From Candidatus Heimdallarchaeota archaeon (GTDB lineage: Archaea > Asgardarchaeota > Heimdallarchaeia > JABLTI01), in NCBI GenBank assembly GCA_018238155.1, contig JABCTZ010000046.1, forward strand, positions 124,001 to 188,000: 64,000 nt of DNA. Reading direction: 5' to 3'. Positions within the stretch are counted from its first letter, which is position 1, and the number at the start of each line of letters is the position of its first letter. The notes under the pieces were generated by a model that had not been told where the DNA came from, made no database searches, and was given only the letters and a program-made list of their open reading frames with translations. Of the stretch, positions 56,503 through 64,000 are shown piece by piece. The position numbers and the translations under genes are program-made.

Positions 56503-57483
56503 TTATAGCTTCATTTTTCTAATAATTATTGCGATAACAATTGTCACAACCAATATTGTGACCATAAATATCCAAAATGGAGCTGTTGTAAAGATCAACC
56601 CGGGATCTTGAGCAAATTCCTTAAAATTCACTCCACCAATTGATGCAATTAGATTTGGAATTGATATCACTGCTGTAAGTACAGCAATTAATCTCATAGT
56701 ATCATTCATTCGATTTGATGCAGATGAAAGATAAATTTCAACAATGCTACTCACACGATCTCGATAAGAAGAACTAAGATCATTCGCTTCCAAAATGTGG
56801 TCATAAACATCTGCGAAATATGTTTTTGCGGTCATACTGATTAATGGAGTATCATCAACAGCCAATTCCCTTAAGACTATTCTTTGAGGTCTTATTGCTT
56901 TTAAAATAATTAATATATTTGTTCGTAAGTCAAAAGTAGTATCTAGAACTTCTGTTTCAGGTTTATGAACAACAATTTCTTCAATATCTTCGATTAAATC
57001 TTCTATTTCCTCAAGTAAATCTAAATAGCTATCAATAAAAGTATCAATAACAACATAAGCTAAAAATGCCGCATGACGACCGATTATTCGAGTGTTTTTC
57101 AGCAAGATTTTATTATGAACAGATTTAAGGCTCATACCACCTCTTCGTTCTCGAATAGTAATTACAAAATTTTTCCCCAAATAAATAGCTATTTGATATT
57201 GATCTAATTCATTTTCTTCTTCTGGAAGTTTCCGAACACCAGCTAATATAATAAACAAATAATTGGGATATTCTTCCATTTTAGGGCGCTGATTAGCTTC
57301 TAAGCAATCCTCTATTGTTAATGAATGAAATTTGAATATTTTTTGAAGTGTGTTTAATTCATCTACTGATGGCTCAATGACATCAATCCAAATTACACCT
57401 AGATTCTCTTGAACAGCTTTTTCCATATCTAATTCGTGTAGAATTGAATCATTTTCGGAATAAGATAATATTCTTTTTATCAT
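56503..57483 (-). CDS. corA: CorA-family divalent cation transporter with altered GMN motif
   Basis: 326 residues: soluble N-terminal funnel domain and two C-terminal membrane helices (LTAVISIPNLIASIGG and the WIFMVTILVVTIVIAIII helix). The pore motif expected as YGMNF reads GGVNF. Homologues with GVN or GIN are known, and the change may shift ion preference from Mg2+ to another divalent. The FxxxxxEDC block (TIEDCLEANQRPK) and conserved ERRGGM loop are present. Monocistronic. Confidence 0.85.
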   Translation of the reverse strand: MIKRILSYSENDSILHELDMEKAVQENLGVIWIDVIEPSVDELNTLQKIFKFHSLTIEDCLEANQRPKMEEYPNYLFIILAGVRKLPEEENELDQYQIAIYLGKNFVITIRERRGGMSLKSVHNKILLKNTRIIGRHAAFLAYVVIDTFIDSYLDLLEEIEDLIEDIEEIVVHKPETEVLDTTFDLRTNILIILKAIRPQRIVLRELAVDDTPLISMTAKTYFADVYDHILEANDLSSSYRDRVSSIVEIYLSSASNRMNDTMRLIAVLTAVISIPNLIASIGGVNFKEFAQDPGLIFTTAPFWIFMVTILVVTIVIAIIIRKMKL

Positions 57484-57527
57484 TTTTGCACTTCATTATT
57501 ATTCAGTAATAAACTTGTATTTCAAGG

Positions 57528-57932
57528 TTAATCTTTTTGTTGTATTATTTCAAAGAGATTTTCATCAGGATCTTTTAACAAGAATGAAATAAACTGTTCT
57601 TGGACATAAATTTCAGTGTCTTGAGAAATTAATTCATTATCTTTACAATGTTGAAGAAAGCTAGCGATATCATCTACTTCTATTGCAAATACACCACCTT
57701 TTCTTATTGGAGCTCCATCATTGAGAGGTTCTGGATAAAGATAATAAGCGGTATTTGGTCCTCCATCTCGATAGCTGAAAATCAACAGCTTTTCATTTTC
57801 AACTAATGGAGATAGACCTAATTTAGTCATAAAAGATTTGGTTTGAGCTAAATCAGTTGAATGTAACCAAGTAGAAATGATTTTTGCTAATTTCATTGAC
57901 TTTTCCTCAAATTTTCTATCTACCTTACTCAA
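57528..57932 (-). CDS. VOC-superfamily (glyoxalase-like) protein
   Basis: 134 residues. N-terminal WLHSTDLAQTKSFMTKLG and C-terminal FISFLLKDPDENLFEIIQ give the paired beta-alpha-beta VOC layout with a final metal-ligand Glu. VOC proteins include glyoxalase I, dioxygenases and drug-resistance binders; the substrate cannot be told. Follows the CorA-like gene with 44 bases between. Confidence 0.8.
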   Translation of the reverse strand: MSKVDRKFEEKSMKLAKIISTWLHSTDLAQTKSFMTKLGLSPLVENEKLLIFSYRDGGPNTAYYLYPEPLNDGAPIRKGGVFAIEVDDIASFLQHCKDNELISQDTEIYVQEQFISFLLKDPDENLFEIIQQKD

Positions 57933-58287
57933 GACTTTTTTTACTTAAAAATAATTACCTTAAAGTTATTTTTTTTGTTAATAATTCTATATATTGATGT
58001 TAAAATCATGAGTGTTAATTGAAAAGATTAGTATAATCAAATTTTGATAAAAGCTCCGGAATATTATAAAAGAGAAGAAATAATAATCACTTCGTAAAAC
58101 ATCAAAAATAAAGGCTATGACATTTGCATACCATTAATTTTGAAGAAAAAGTTCAAATCAAAAGCTACTCTTTATTAAGATGACAACATAATCTTTTAAG
58201 GTAATCTTATCAATATTACTAAGTGTTAAATACCAATATTACTATAATAATTCAATATCTATGATTTACAAAACTGGACGTGAATAA
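57933..58287. other. Intergenic region before the Nudix gene lacking a start
   Basis: 355 bases, AT-rich, no gene. An ATG at 58261 is in frame with the downstream Nudix gene but is followed by TAA at 58285; a GTG at 58280 is in another frame. TATA-like stretches around 58230-58255 may be the promoter. Confidence 0.4.
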
Positions 58288-58773
58288 CAAACGACAGAAA
58301 TACAATCAAATACGATAAAGAACAAAGATATTTCTGAAAATGTAGATCAAATATCTGCTGGTGGAGTTGTTTATCGTCAATGCGATGATAACAAAGTCAG
58401 AGTTGCTTTAATCAGAGATCAAAATACTCACAACTGGATTCTCCCAAAAGGTCGGATAGAGGACGGTGAAACTCTAGAAGATACATCAATTAGAGAAGTA
58501 AAGGAAGAAACAGGGCTCCAGGGTATTAAACTCGTTGAAAAAATTGGTAAAACAAACTATTGGTTTAGAACAAAAAGCAAAGATAAATTCACCAAAGAAG
58601 TTCATTTCTTCTTGTACGAAGATGAGACCTGCGAAGGTAAAATTCAGGTAGAAGCGGATCATTTTGACAAAGGTCAATGGTTTACCAAAGATGAAGCAAT
58701 TAAGAAAATAGGTTTCATTGCTCAACGGAAGATTCTTCATAAAGCCTTTAAATTAATTGAAGATGGAACATAA
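58288..58773 (+). CDS. Nudix hydrolase (diadenosine tetraphosphatase-like) without a canonical start
   Basis: The open frame runs from a TAA at 58285-58287 to TAA at 58771-58773. The protein begins near ISAGGVVYR (58351) and carries a full Nudix box: GRIEDGETLEDTSIREVKEE then TGL. The size (about 140 residues) and the opening SAGGVVYR resemble Ap4A hydrolase/MutT-type enzymes. No ATG, GTG or TTG lies between the stop and the domain, so translation must start at ATA, ATT or ACG, or the sequence carries an indel that hides the start (GTG at 58280 would suit one shift). Listed with the full open frame. Confidence 0.7.
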   Translation, partial: QTTEIQSNTIKNKDISENVDQISAGGVVYRQCDDNKVRVALIRDQNTHNWILPKGRIEDGETLEDTSIREVKEETGLQGIKLVEKIGKTNYWFRTKSKDKFTKEVHFFLYEDETCEGKIQVEADHFDKGQWFTKDEAIKKIGFIAQRKILHKAFKLIEDGT

Positions 58774-58932
58774 TAATCCCTCTTTCTCCCCTTTTTACTT
58801 GTTTTATTCCAGTTATTGATTTCTTCAACAAAATAAAAGCCTAACTTCAATAAATATAAAAAAGGTTTTTTCATTCTATTTTGCAAATAAAAACACAGTT
58901 TAAGTCAAAAAAAGCAAAATAATGTGAAAAAC

Positions 58933-58942
58933 TATTTATAAA
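58933..58942 (+). promoter_or_regulatory. Promoter of aIF1 gene
   Basis: TATTTATAAA preceded by A-rich GTGAAAAAC (BRE-like), about 70 bases from the ATG. A Shine-Dalgarno GAGGA at 58996-59000 has good spacing. Confidence 0.5.
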
Positions 58943-59009
58943 GCAAGCTTCAAATAACAATTAGCTTCGGTGAAAAAACCCGAGGTAAAAAATTTGAGGA
59001 TAAAATATC

Positions 59010-59315
59010 ATGGATGAAACCTGTTCAAAATGTGGACTTCCGAAAGAACTGTGCATGTGTCAAGCAATAGCAAAAGAAGAACAAAGAATTAAAGTTCGAA
59101 TTGAAACTCGAAAATGGGGAAGAGAAGTAACGATGATAAAAGGACTCAACCCGAAAGAGGTTGACGTTCAAGCGTTAACTACTAAGCTTAAAAATAAGTG
59201 TGCTTGTGGTGGCACTTCTAAAGAAGGAGTCATTGAGCTTCAAGGTGACCACAGACATCGAATTAAGAAACTGTTAACTGCTGAAGGATATGATGAATCA
59301 AATATCGATATTTAG
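59010..59315 (+). CDS. Translation initiation factor aIF1 (SUI1 family)
   Basis: 101 residues. N-terminal metal-binding CSKCG and CMC cysteines, then the SUI1 fold: [32 protein letters not shown] and [18 protein letters not shown]. aIF1 binds the small subunit near the P site and secures start-codon fidelity. Length and order are typical of archaeal homologues. Confidence 0.95.
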   Translation: MDETCSKCGLPKELCMCQAIAKEEQRIKVRIETRKWGREVTMIKGLNPKEVDVQALTTKLKNKCACGGTSKEGVIELQGDHRHRIKKLLTAEGYDESNIDI

Positions 59316-59445
59316 TTATCAATATTCAAATGATATTTCACAGAAAATTTAGCAAAAGCTTTGAGTATCAATACAAAAGATTCTTTGTCGGAAGCCATAA
59401 TTTGGTTGGAATTCTTCCGACCTATTATCTTATTTTTCAAAATTG

Positions 59446-61464
59446 TCAATCTATTTTCATATAGCTATCTCCAGGAAGAATGGTTATTAATTCATCTAGG
59501 GCAGTTGCTTTTATTTTAGTCTTTGAAGCAAAATCAATATTTTTTATGAATTTTGCAACTATTTGTTTTGACATTTTACTTTTGATTGTTCCACCTGGTA
59601 CGACCTTAATGATTTTAAGCTTGTCTATGTCCTTCCTAGAAACCAATGCAGAAAATGGTCCACTTAAAACAAAAGCATTTTTTTCTTGAATCATAGGATA
59701 AACAGCTAATTCCAATGGAACATTTTTCAGAATATTTTTTGAGCCTTTAATTATAAAAGACCCTTTTGCTAGATATTCACCCGATGGCGCAGAAAACGTT
59801 ACTTGATCGGGTGTAACCCAAAATGTATCCTCAGCACTAACTCCATCTTTCCATGCTCTTGAATAGCAAACTGAGAACACTGCAGCTTCATCTATAGTAG
59901 ATTGTGGGATTGTTTTACCTTCGCCTTTAATTATAACAACAGCAGCACCATGGATTTCTGCATGGAGAAAAAGATCATCTTGGTCTAAATATCTCTTCAC
60001 GAGATCAAGATTAGTTCTTTGATCCTTTCCAGCAATCACCAAATGACCATCAGATGATTTAAACCAGTGGTACTTTTCAAACCATTCTTTCTTTCGTTTC
60101 TCGATCATTACTTTCTCTCTTTGAACTAATTCTTCATATCCTTCTTCGAGTTTCTTAATTCTTTCAGTTAATTCATCTATTTTCTTTTGTGCACCCGGAA
60201 TTTTGCTTTCAGATTTTTTCGCTTGCTTGTACATTGCACTAGCGTTCTCTGAACCTGTTTTAAGAAAATCTAAAACAACCTCAACGCCATCTAATTTTAC
60301 AATTACCGTTTTCTGTTTTTCTTGCACTTTTTTAAGGAGCCTTGCACCTTTCATTTCTTTTTTCTTGGCTTCATCCAATTTTTCTTTTATTTCTTTCCAG
60401 GGAATATTCTTATGACGAGCAGTTGTAATAGTTGATAAGAGTTCATCAATTTCACCAAGATAAAGGTACATTAACGCACCCTTTGCTTTCTCTTTCTCAG
60501 CAATTTTATTCATTGACTTTAGATGCTCTTCTTGTTTACGTTTTACTTGTACTATCTGAGCAACCCTTCTCTTTTCTGCCGTTAGCTCTACGTTAGAATC
60601 TTTATTGGACTCCATTGTGCTGAAATGTTCATCCAATGCATCACTAAAAATGTCTTGTTCAATTACCGTATCGTCTTTATATTTTAGCATTGGAAATGGA
60701 GTGATGTCAACCAATTCATTTGTTTCAGACTTTCGATAAGTTGTGGGATTAAATTCTCCTTTTGAAAGGGTTTTTCGCATTTTCTTTATTTGTTTAGTAA
60801 TGCTCTCTAATTGCTCATCAGTCATTTCTGATGATTTAATTTTAGGATCAACTTTCCCACGTAAAATCAACTCGAGAGAATAGTCCTTATTGATATTCAC
60901 TGTTCTAGAAAGAGCACTAACTATATCAGTATCTTTCTTATCCTTTAGCTCAGTTTTAACCCAATCTAAATCAGCTTCAAGTAAGTTCCTTCCAGAGGAA
61001 GGTGGAAATGCAAAATTAACCCCAGGGTGAATATCTCTATCTCTCATTTTCTTATAATGCTTAGCAACCAAGATACGATTCTCAGGACTGAGTAAAATCA
61101 AATTACCTTTCCCAAAAAGTTCGATAATAAGTGTATAAACACGTTCATGTGCTTCAAATTCTAAAACACAGATACGATCAAAATCGTACTGAGCTACGCT
61201 TTTGAGCCATTTACCTTTAATATGGATTCTAAAAACTTTGCAGAGACCTGATGGTTCGGGTGGGAAATTACGTTTAAATTTGGTGATATGTATTCTTTTT
61301 CCAGGTTCAACAACCAGTACTAGTGTCCCTTCTTTTTTCGTTCTAAATCTAAAAAAGAATATATCGTTAAGTTCAAATATGTTTTTAAGTTCACTACCAC
61401 CTATTCGGTGTGTAAGTTCAGCTATTACAGCATGTATATCGAAATTGGTCATATATGCTTTCAT
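59446..61464 (-). CDS. rqcH: RqcH/NEMF/Tae2 ribosome quality-control protein
   Basis: About 672 residues from the ATG of MKAYMTNFDIHAVIAEL; GGTGA is 5 bases upstream on the minus strand. The N-terminal NFACT-N domain (IGGSELKNIFELND, PPEPSGLCKVF, HPGVNFAFPP), a coiled coil from about 310 to 460 and the C-terminal NFACT-R domain (WFEKYHWFKSSDGHLVIAGK, LFLHAEIHGAAVVIIKGE) are in the standard order. The family binds the stalled large subunit with peptidyl-tRNA and recruits tRNA for C-terminal tailing. Start shares its upstream sequence with the divergent membrane-protein gene. Confidence 0.9.
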   Translation of the reverse strand: MKAYMTNFDIHAVIAELTHRIGGSELKNIFELNDIFFFRFRTKKEGTLVLVVEPGKRIHITKFKRNFPPEPSGLCKVFRIHIKGKWLKSVAQYDFDRICVLEFEAHERVYTLIIELFGKGNLILLSPENRILVAKHYKKMRDRDIHPGVNFAFPPSSGRNLLEADLDWVKTELKDKKDTDIVSALSRTVNINKDYSLELILRGKVDPKIKSSEMTDEQLESITKQIKKMRKTLSKGEFNPTTYRKSETNELVDITPFPMLKYKDDTVIEQDIFSDALDEHFSTMESNKDSNVELTAEKRRVAQIVQVKRKQEEHLKSMNKIAEKEKAKGALMYLYLGEIDELLSTITTARHKNIPWKEIKEKLDEAKKKEMKGARLLKKVQEKQKTVIVKLDGVEVVLDFLKTGSENASAMYKQAKKSESKIPGAQKKIDELTERIKKLEEGYEELVQREKVMIEKRKKEWFEKYHWFKSSDGHLVIAGKDQRTNLDLVKRYLDQDDLFLHAEIHGAAVVIIKGEGKTIPQSTIDEAAVFSVCYSRAWKDGVSAEDTFWVTPDQVTFSAPSGEYLAKGSFIIKGSKNILKNVPLELAVYPMIQEKNAFVLSGPFSALVSRKDIDKLKIIKVVPGGTIKSKMSKQIVAKFIKNIDFASKTKIKATALDELITILPGDSYMKID

Positions 61465-61465
61465 C

Positions 61466-61474
61466 GAGGTCACC
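61466..61474. promoter_or_regulatory. Shared bidirectional ribosome-binding site
   Basis: GAGGTCACC: GAGGT is the Shine-Dalgarno for the plus gene (8 bases before ATG 61479), while the reverse complement GGTGACC provides GGTGA for rqcH (5 bases before its ATG at 61464). Only 14 bases separate the two start codons. Confidence 0.7.
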
Positions 61475-61478
61475 AACT

Positions 61479-62141
61479 ATGGATAAAAAATCAAAGAAAG
61501 AAAAAGGTTCCTCAAAATCTAATAAGGAAATGCCATTAGACGAAGAAGTAGATTTGAGTGAATATGAGGAAACCAAACCAACAGATAAAGTAAATTACGA
61601 CGAATACGAGATTCCAGAAGATTTTGTTCCACCTGAAGATGAGATTGAAGAAAATCTAAATTGGTTCCAACGAAGAAGAAAAGCTCTCGGTGAGATGGAT
61701 AATTACCAAAGGCTTTACTGGATTAAAATTCTGAGTGGTATTATTACGGGCATGATTTTAGGTATTGCAGGTGCTCAAACAGCTTGGTGGATTATCTTGT
61801 TGGTCGGACAATACGCGATTATTACAGGTGGAGGCTACTTATTATTCAAATTAGAATGGAATGCAAAAGAAGTTCTGCTAAGTGGATTTTTCCCATATCT
61901 TGCATTATTTGTACTTTTTTGGACGTTAATGTTTACTTCATTTTATACTCCAACAATGAGTGATTGGATGCAATTATTATATGTTACAACAACTGTTAAT
62001 GAAACTTCTACAACTTACGTTTCAACATTCATTGAGTCTACAACTGCAGCAGGATTTCCAATACTTGAGATTGCTTTTATCACAGCCATGTGTTTAGGAT
62101 TATTACAGCATCTCCTGCGACGAAGAAGAGAATTAAATTGA
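61479..62141 (+). CDS. Acidic-tailed membrane protein, unknown function
   Basis: About 220 residues from the ATG of MDKKSKKEK; GAGGT lies 8 bases upstream, so the ATG at 61455 is not used. Residues 1-75 are charged, rich in Glu, Lys and Pro; residue 84 onward has a set of four membrane helices (IKILSGIITGMILGIAG, WIILLVGQYAIITGGGY, LSGFFPYLALFVLFWTLM, and a last one before RRRREL). No family recognised. Divergent from rqcH with starts 14 bases apart, which hints at shared control or co-evolution. Confidence 0.7.
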   Translation: MDKKSKKEKGSSKSNKEMPLDEEVDLSEYEETKPTDKVNYDEYEIPEDFVPPEDEIEENLNWFQRRRKALGEMDNYQRLYWIKILSGIITGMILGIAGAQTAWWIILLVGQYAIITGGGYLLFKLEWNAKEVLLSGFFPYLALFVLFWTLMFTSFYTPTMSDWMQLLYVTTTVNETSTTYVSTFIESTTAAGFPILEIAFITAMCLGLLQHLLRRRRELN

Positions 62142-62203
62142 ATATGTGTTTGAAGCAAATTAAATGCTTCATACAATTTTTCTGTTTTTTTAACTAAGAA
62201 AAA

Positions 62204-63319
62204 TTACTTTTTGGATACTTTTGGTAAAGAAATTTCAAGGGTGTTATTTGAAGTACTTCCATCCGGTATAGAAACAAATCCATCATATGAACGTAGAATT
62301 TCATTTACAACAAAAGGACCTAAACCTTGGAATGATTTTTCAGTTGTTGAACCTTTCATTTCTGAAGAACGAATAACATCCTTTTGATCATAAACCAATT
62401 TTGCTTGAAATGAATTAAAAGTCATTTTCCAATATTCCTTTCCATCTAATTCGATTTCATCAAAAGCTATTTTCATTTTGATTTTAGGACTAGGACTATT
62501 AAATAATGCTAATAATAGGATTTCTGAAATGAGGTGCGCGAGATTATTGTCAGCGTAAACATATTTGGGCTGGGTTAAATCAATCAAACATTCAAAATTT
62601 TTGTTTCTATAATCTTCTTTTAGGCGATTGAGCACAGAATTAATCGTTTCATTCAAATCTTTACTTTCAAGTTGTTGGCCGTTTTTTATTATTTGGCATT
62701 TCCGGATATTACGAGTTAATCGAGCATTTCTTCTTATTGATTCTTGGAATAATTGCAGAACTTTTGTCTGCTCTGAACTAGGATTAAGTTTTTGAATTTG
62801 AACCATTGTTAACAGTAAAGATTGATTCAATTCATCAACATTGTTAATGAGTAGGTCATTGAGGAAGCGAATCTCATTGTTAGCAATTTCAATATCCTTG
62901 AGGAATTTTCTATTTTGCGATTTAAGAGAAATTTTGTGGATAACTTCATCAAGAGTACTCAGAAGTTTATTTGAACTAACAGGTTTTTCAAGATAACCTG
63001 CAACTTCAAATTGCATTGACTTTATTGCTGAATCAATTGTCCCAAAACCAGTTATAATGATAAATTCTATGTCAGGGTTTATTGTTCTAAATTGCGAAAC
63101 TAAATCCATACCGTAAATATCAGGTAGATTTAGATCAATCATAGCAATATTGAAAGCCTCATCAGCAATGATTTGCTTTGCTTCTTCTCCAGTACCCACA
63201 CCAAAAACATTGGTAAAATTGTTTCTTTTAAGAACCTCCTCAAAAACATCACGAATATCAGCATCATCATCAATAATCAATATTTTAACTTCGGACCTTA
63301 TGAAACCATTCGAGCTCAT
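62204..63319 (-). CDS. Response regulator with a degenerate histidine-kinase-like module
   Basis: 371 residues. Receiver domain: IIDDDADIRD (acid pocket), MIDLNLPD (phospho-Asp), ITGFGT (Thr) and LEKPVSSNK (Lys), so phosphorylation is expected. After a linker comes a helical segment (LNDLLINNVDELNQSLLLTM) where the phospho-His is missing, then a GHKL-like region whose N box (NNLAHLISEILLLALF) is degenerate and whose G2 box reads GLGPFVVNEI. Its tail is related to the kinase at 13591-15504 (SYDGFVSI versus SYNGFISV). May be a phosphorylation-regulated ATP-binding protein without kinase activity. Confidence 0.8.
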   Translation of the reverse strand: MSSNGFIRSEVKILIIDDDADIRDVFEEVLKRNNFTNVFGVGTGEEAKQIIADEAFNIAMIDLNLPDIYGMDLVSQFRTINPDIEFIIITGFGTIDSAIKSMQFEVAGYLEKPVSSNKLLSTLDEVIHKISLKSQNRKFLKDIEIANNEIRFLNDLLINNVDELNQSLLLTMVQIQKLNPSSEQTKVLQLFQESIRRNARLTRNIRKCQIIKNGQQLESKDLNETINSVLNRLKEDYRNKNFECLIDLTQPKYVYADNNLAHLISEILLLALFNSPSPKIKMKIAFDEIELDGKEYWKMTFNSFQAKLVYDQKDVIRSSEMKGSTTEKSFQGLGPFVVNEILRSYDGFVSIPDGSTSNNTLEISLPKVSKK

Positions 63320-63670
63320 TTATGAACATCCTTGAATCTAGATATGTGAGTATAATAGCTTTGCTAGATATTATCAATTTCCTCTTTCATTTCGGAGAAG
63401 AAACTAATATCTTTTAACGCTATCTATTATTGGTTTTTAAAACTTAGTTTTATAGCAATTCTATAAACTTTCATTGTATCAATCAATAAAGTAAGTAACA
63501 AAATAATAAAAATAACAAATAGAAGAAAAAGATAAACTACTCATTAGAAAGTAAAAAAATTGACTTTTACTTTAGAATTTAAATGTCATTCAGTAAAGTT
63601 ATTAAATGAAAAGTTCGATAGCTAAATCATCAATAAGCGATTTAATCGCTCATTTGAGGATGAATAAAAA
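63320..63670. other. Intergenic region upstream of a secreted protein gene
   Basis: 351 bases, no gene. It separates the leftward receiver gene from the rightward secreted protein and should hold promoters for both. The distinctive element is the inverted repeat at 63548-63573. Confidence 0.4.
63548..63573 (+). promoter_or_regulatory. 9-base inverted repeat, candidate operator
   Basis: AAAGTAAAA (63548-63556) and TTTTACTTT (63565-63573) are perfect complements separated by 8 bases; a TATA-like AATTTAAAT follows directly. About 100 bases before the ATG of the secreted protein at 63671. Confidence 0.4.
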
Positions 63671-64000
63671 ATGAAAAAATTAATGAAAATTACATTAGGA
63701 ATAGTAATTGCCAGTTTATTTATTGGAATGACCTTTGCTAAAGCAGATTTTTCTGTTACAACAGGTTTAGTAAATACTTACACAGTAAATGATTCTGAAT
63801 GGAATATTGTCTTTGATACAAATTCTAGTTCTGGAACAGGTTTTCAATTTGAAGACACACTTTTTGCAGAAGGAACTCAATTTACAGTCACTGTTGATGC
63901 ACAAACTAATACTACTGTAGATTATACAGTAAATGTTGGAGCTAAATCAGATACAAGTTCATATTCTGCCTTAGGCTTCGCTTTAGGTACAATATTGTTG
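63671..64000 (+). CDS. Secreted or surface protein, N-terminal part (partial)
   Basis: 110 codons visible, runs off the window. Signal peptide of about 24 residues (MKKLMKITLGIVIASLF then IGMTFAKA), then a Thr/Ser/Asp-rich, beta-type extracellular domain (FSVTTGLVNTYTV, FTVTVDAQTNTTVDYT). No cysteines. A GAGGATG Shine-Dalgarno is about 10 bases upstream. Likely a cell-surface protein; family not recognised. Confidence 0.7.
   Translation, partial: MKKLMKITLGIVIASLFIGMTFAKADFSVTTGLVNTYTVNDSEWNIVFDTNSSSGTGFQFEDTLFAEGTQFTVTVDAQTNTTVDYTVNVGAKSDTSSYSALGFALGTILL

Overview
The window looks like an AT-rich (roughly one third G+C) archaeal chromosome segment, most probably from an Asgard (Promethearchaeota) lineage. 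The evidence is a cluster of eukaryote-like small GTPases fused to longin/roadblock-like domains (7375-11033), archaeal housekeeping proteins (aIF1/SUI1, RqcH/NEMF, NucS, cupin-type phosphoglucose isomerase, UbiA prenyltransferase), archaeal promoter elements (TATA boxes), and surface proteins with calcium-binding Asp-rich repeats beside an archaeosortase-like gene. No rRNA, tRNA, CRISPR array or intact insertion sequence was recognised. TTG and GTG starts are common, and several genes carry Shine-Dalgarno motifs (GAGG/GGTG).

Layout. 1-5100: the end of a surface protein, two small Cys-rich proteins, and a leftward operon of an unusual archaeosortase/exosortase-like protein with two fused sortase-like halves, plus what look like the two halves of a DUF1616 protein encoded as separate genes. 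5300-7000: a winged-helix regulator and a GalT-like uridylyltransferase interrupted by an in-frame TGA. 7375-11033: Sar1/Arf-like GTPase-longin fusion, a divergent GTPase-longin paralogue, a protein of unknown function and a Rab/Ras-like GTPase. 11050-15500 (minus): hydrogenase-maturation-type protease, zinc-ribbon CAAX-like membrane protease, PAS histidine kinase. 15790-20380: two ATPase/permease pairs of ABC-2 exporters, then an Lrp/AsnC regulator. 21040-31040: M20 peptidase, UMF1-type MFS transporter, alpha/beta hydrolase, FAD glycerol-3-phosphate dehydrogenase, and two paralogous amidohydrolases flanking an RDD/zinc-ribbon membrane protein.

31087-36140 (minus): two paralogous CaCA-type cation exchangers flanking a class III aminotransferase. 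36300-41000: cupin phosphoglucose isomerase, OppD-like ATPase, PHP phosphoesterase, a GC-enriched stretch with many potential hairpins (candidate structured RNA or element remnant), a membrane protein and a Nudix hydrolase. 41200-48080: two TPR proteins, a 1048-residue surface beta-propeller/calcium-repeat protein with a sortase-like C-terminal tail, NucS, and a DsrE-like protein. 48360-51134: citDEF, a citrate lyase operon. 51678-55453: a heterodimeric ABC exporter. 55481-64000: UbiA prenyltransferase, CorA-like transporter, VOC protein, a Nudix gene without a normal start codon, aIF1, RqcH, a divergent membrane protein sharing its ribosome-binding region with rqcH, a response regulator with a degenerate kinase module, and the start of a secreted protein.

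The most unusual items are the double archaeosortase with a catalytically dead second half and split DUF1616 partners, the GTPase-longin cluster, the bidirectional Shine-Dalgarno site at 61466-61474, the interrupted GalT-like gene, and the structured stretch at 38905-39170. All functional statements are from reading motifs by eye; no database or alignment was run.
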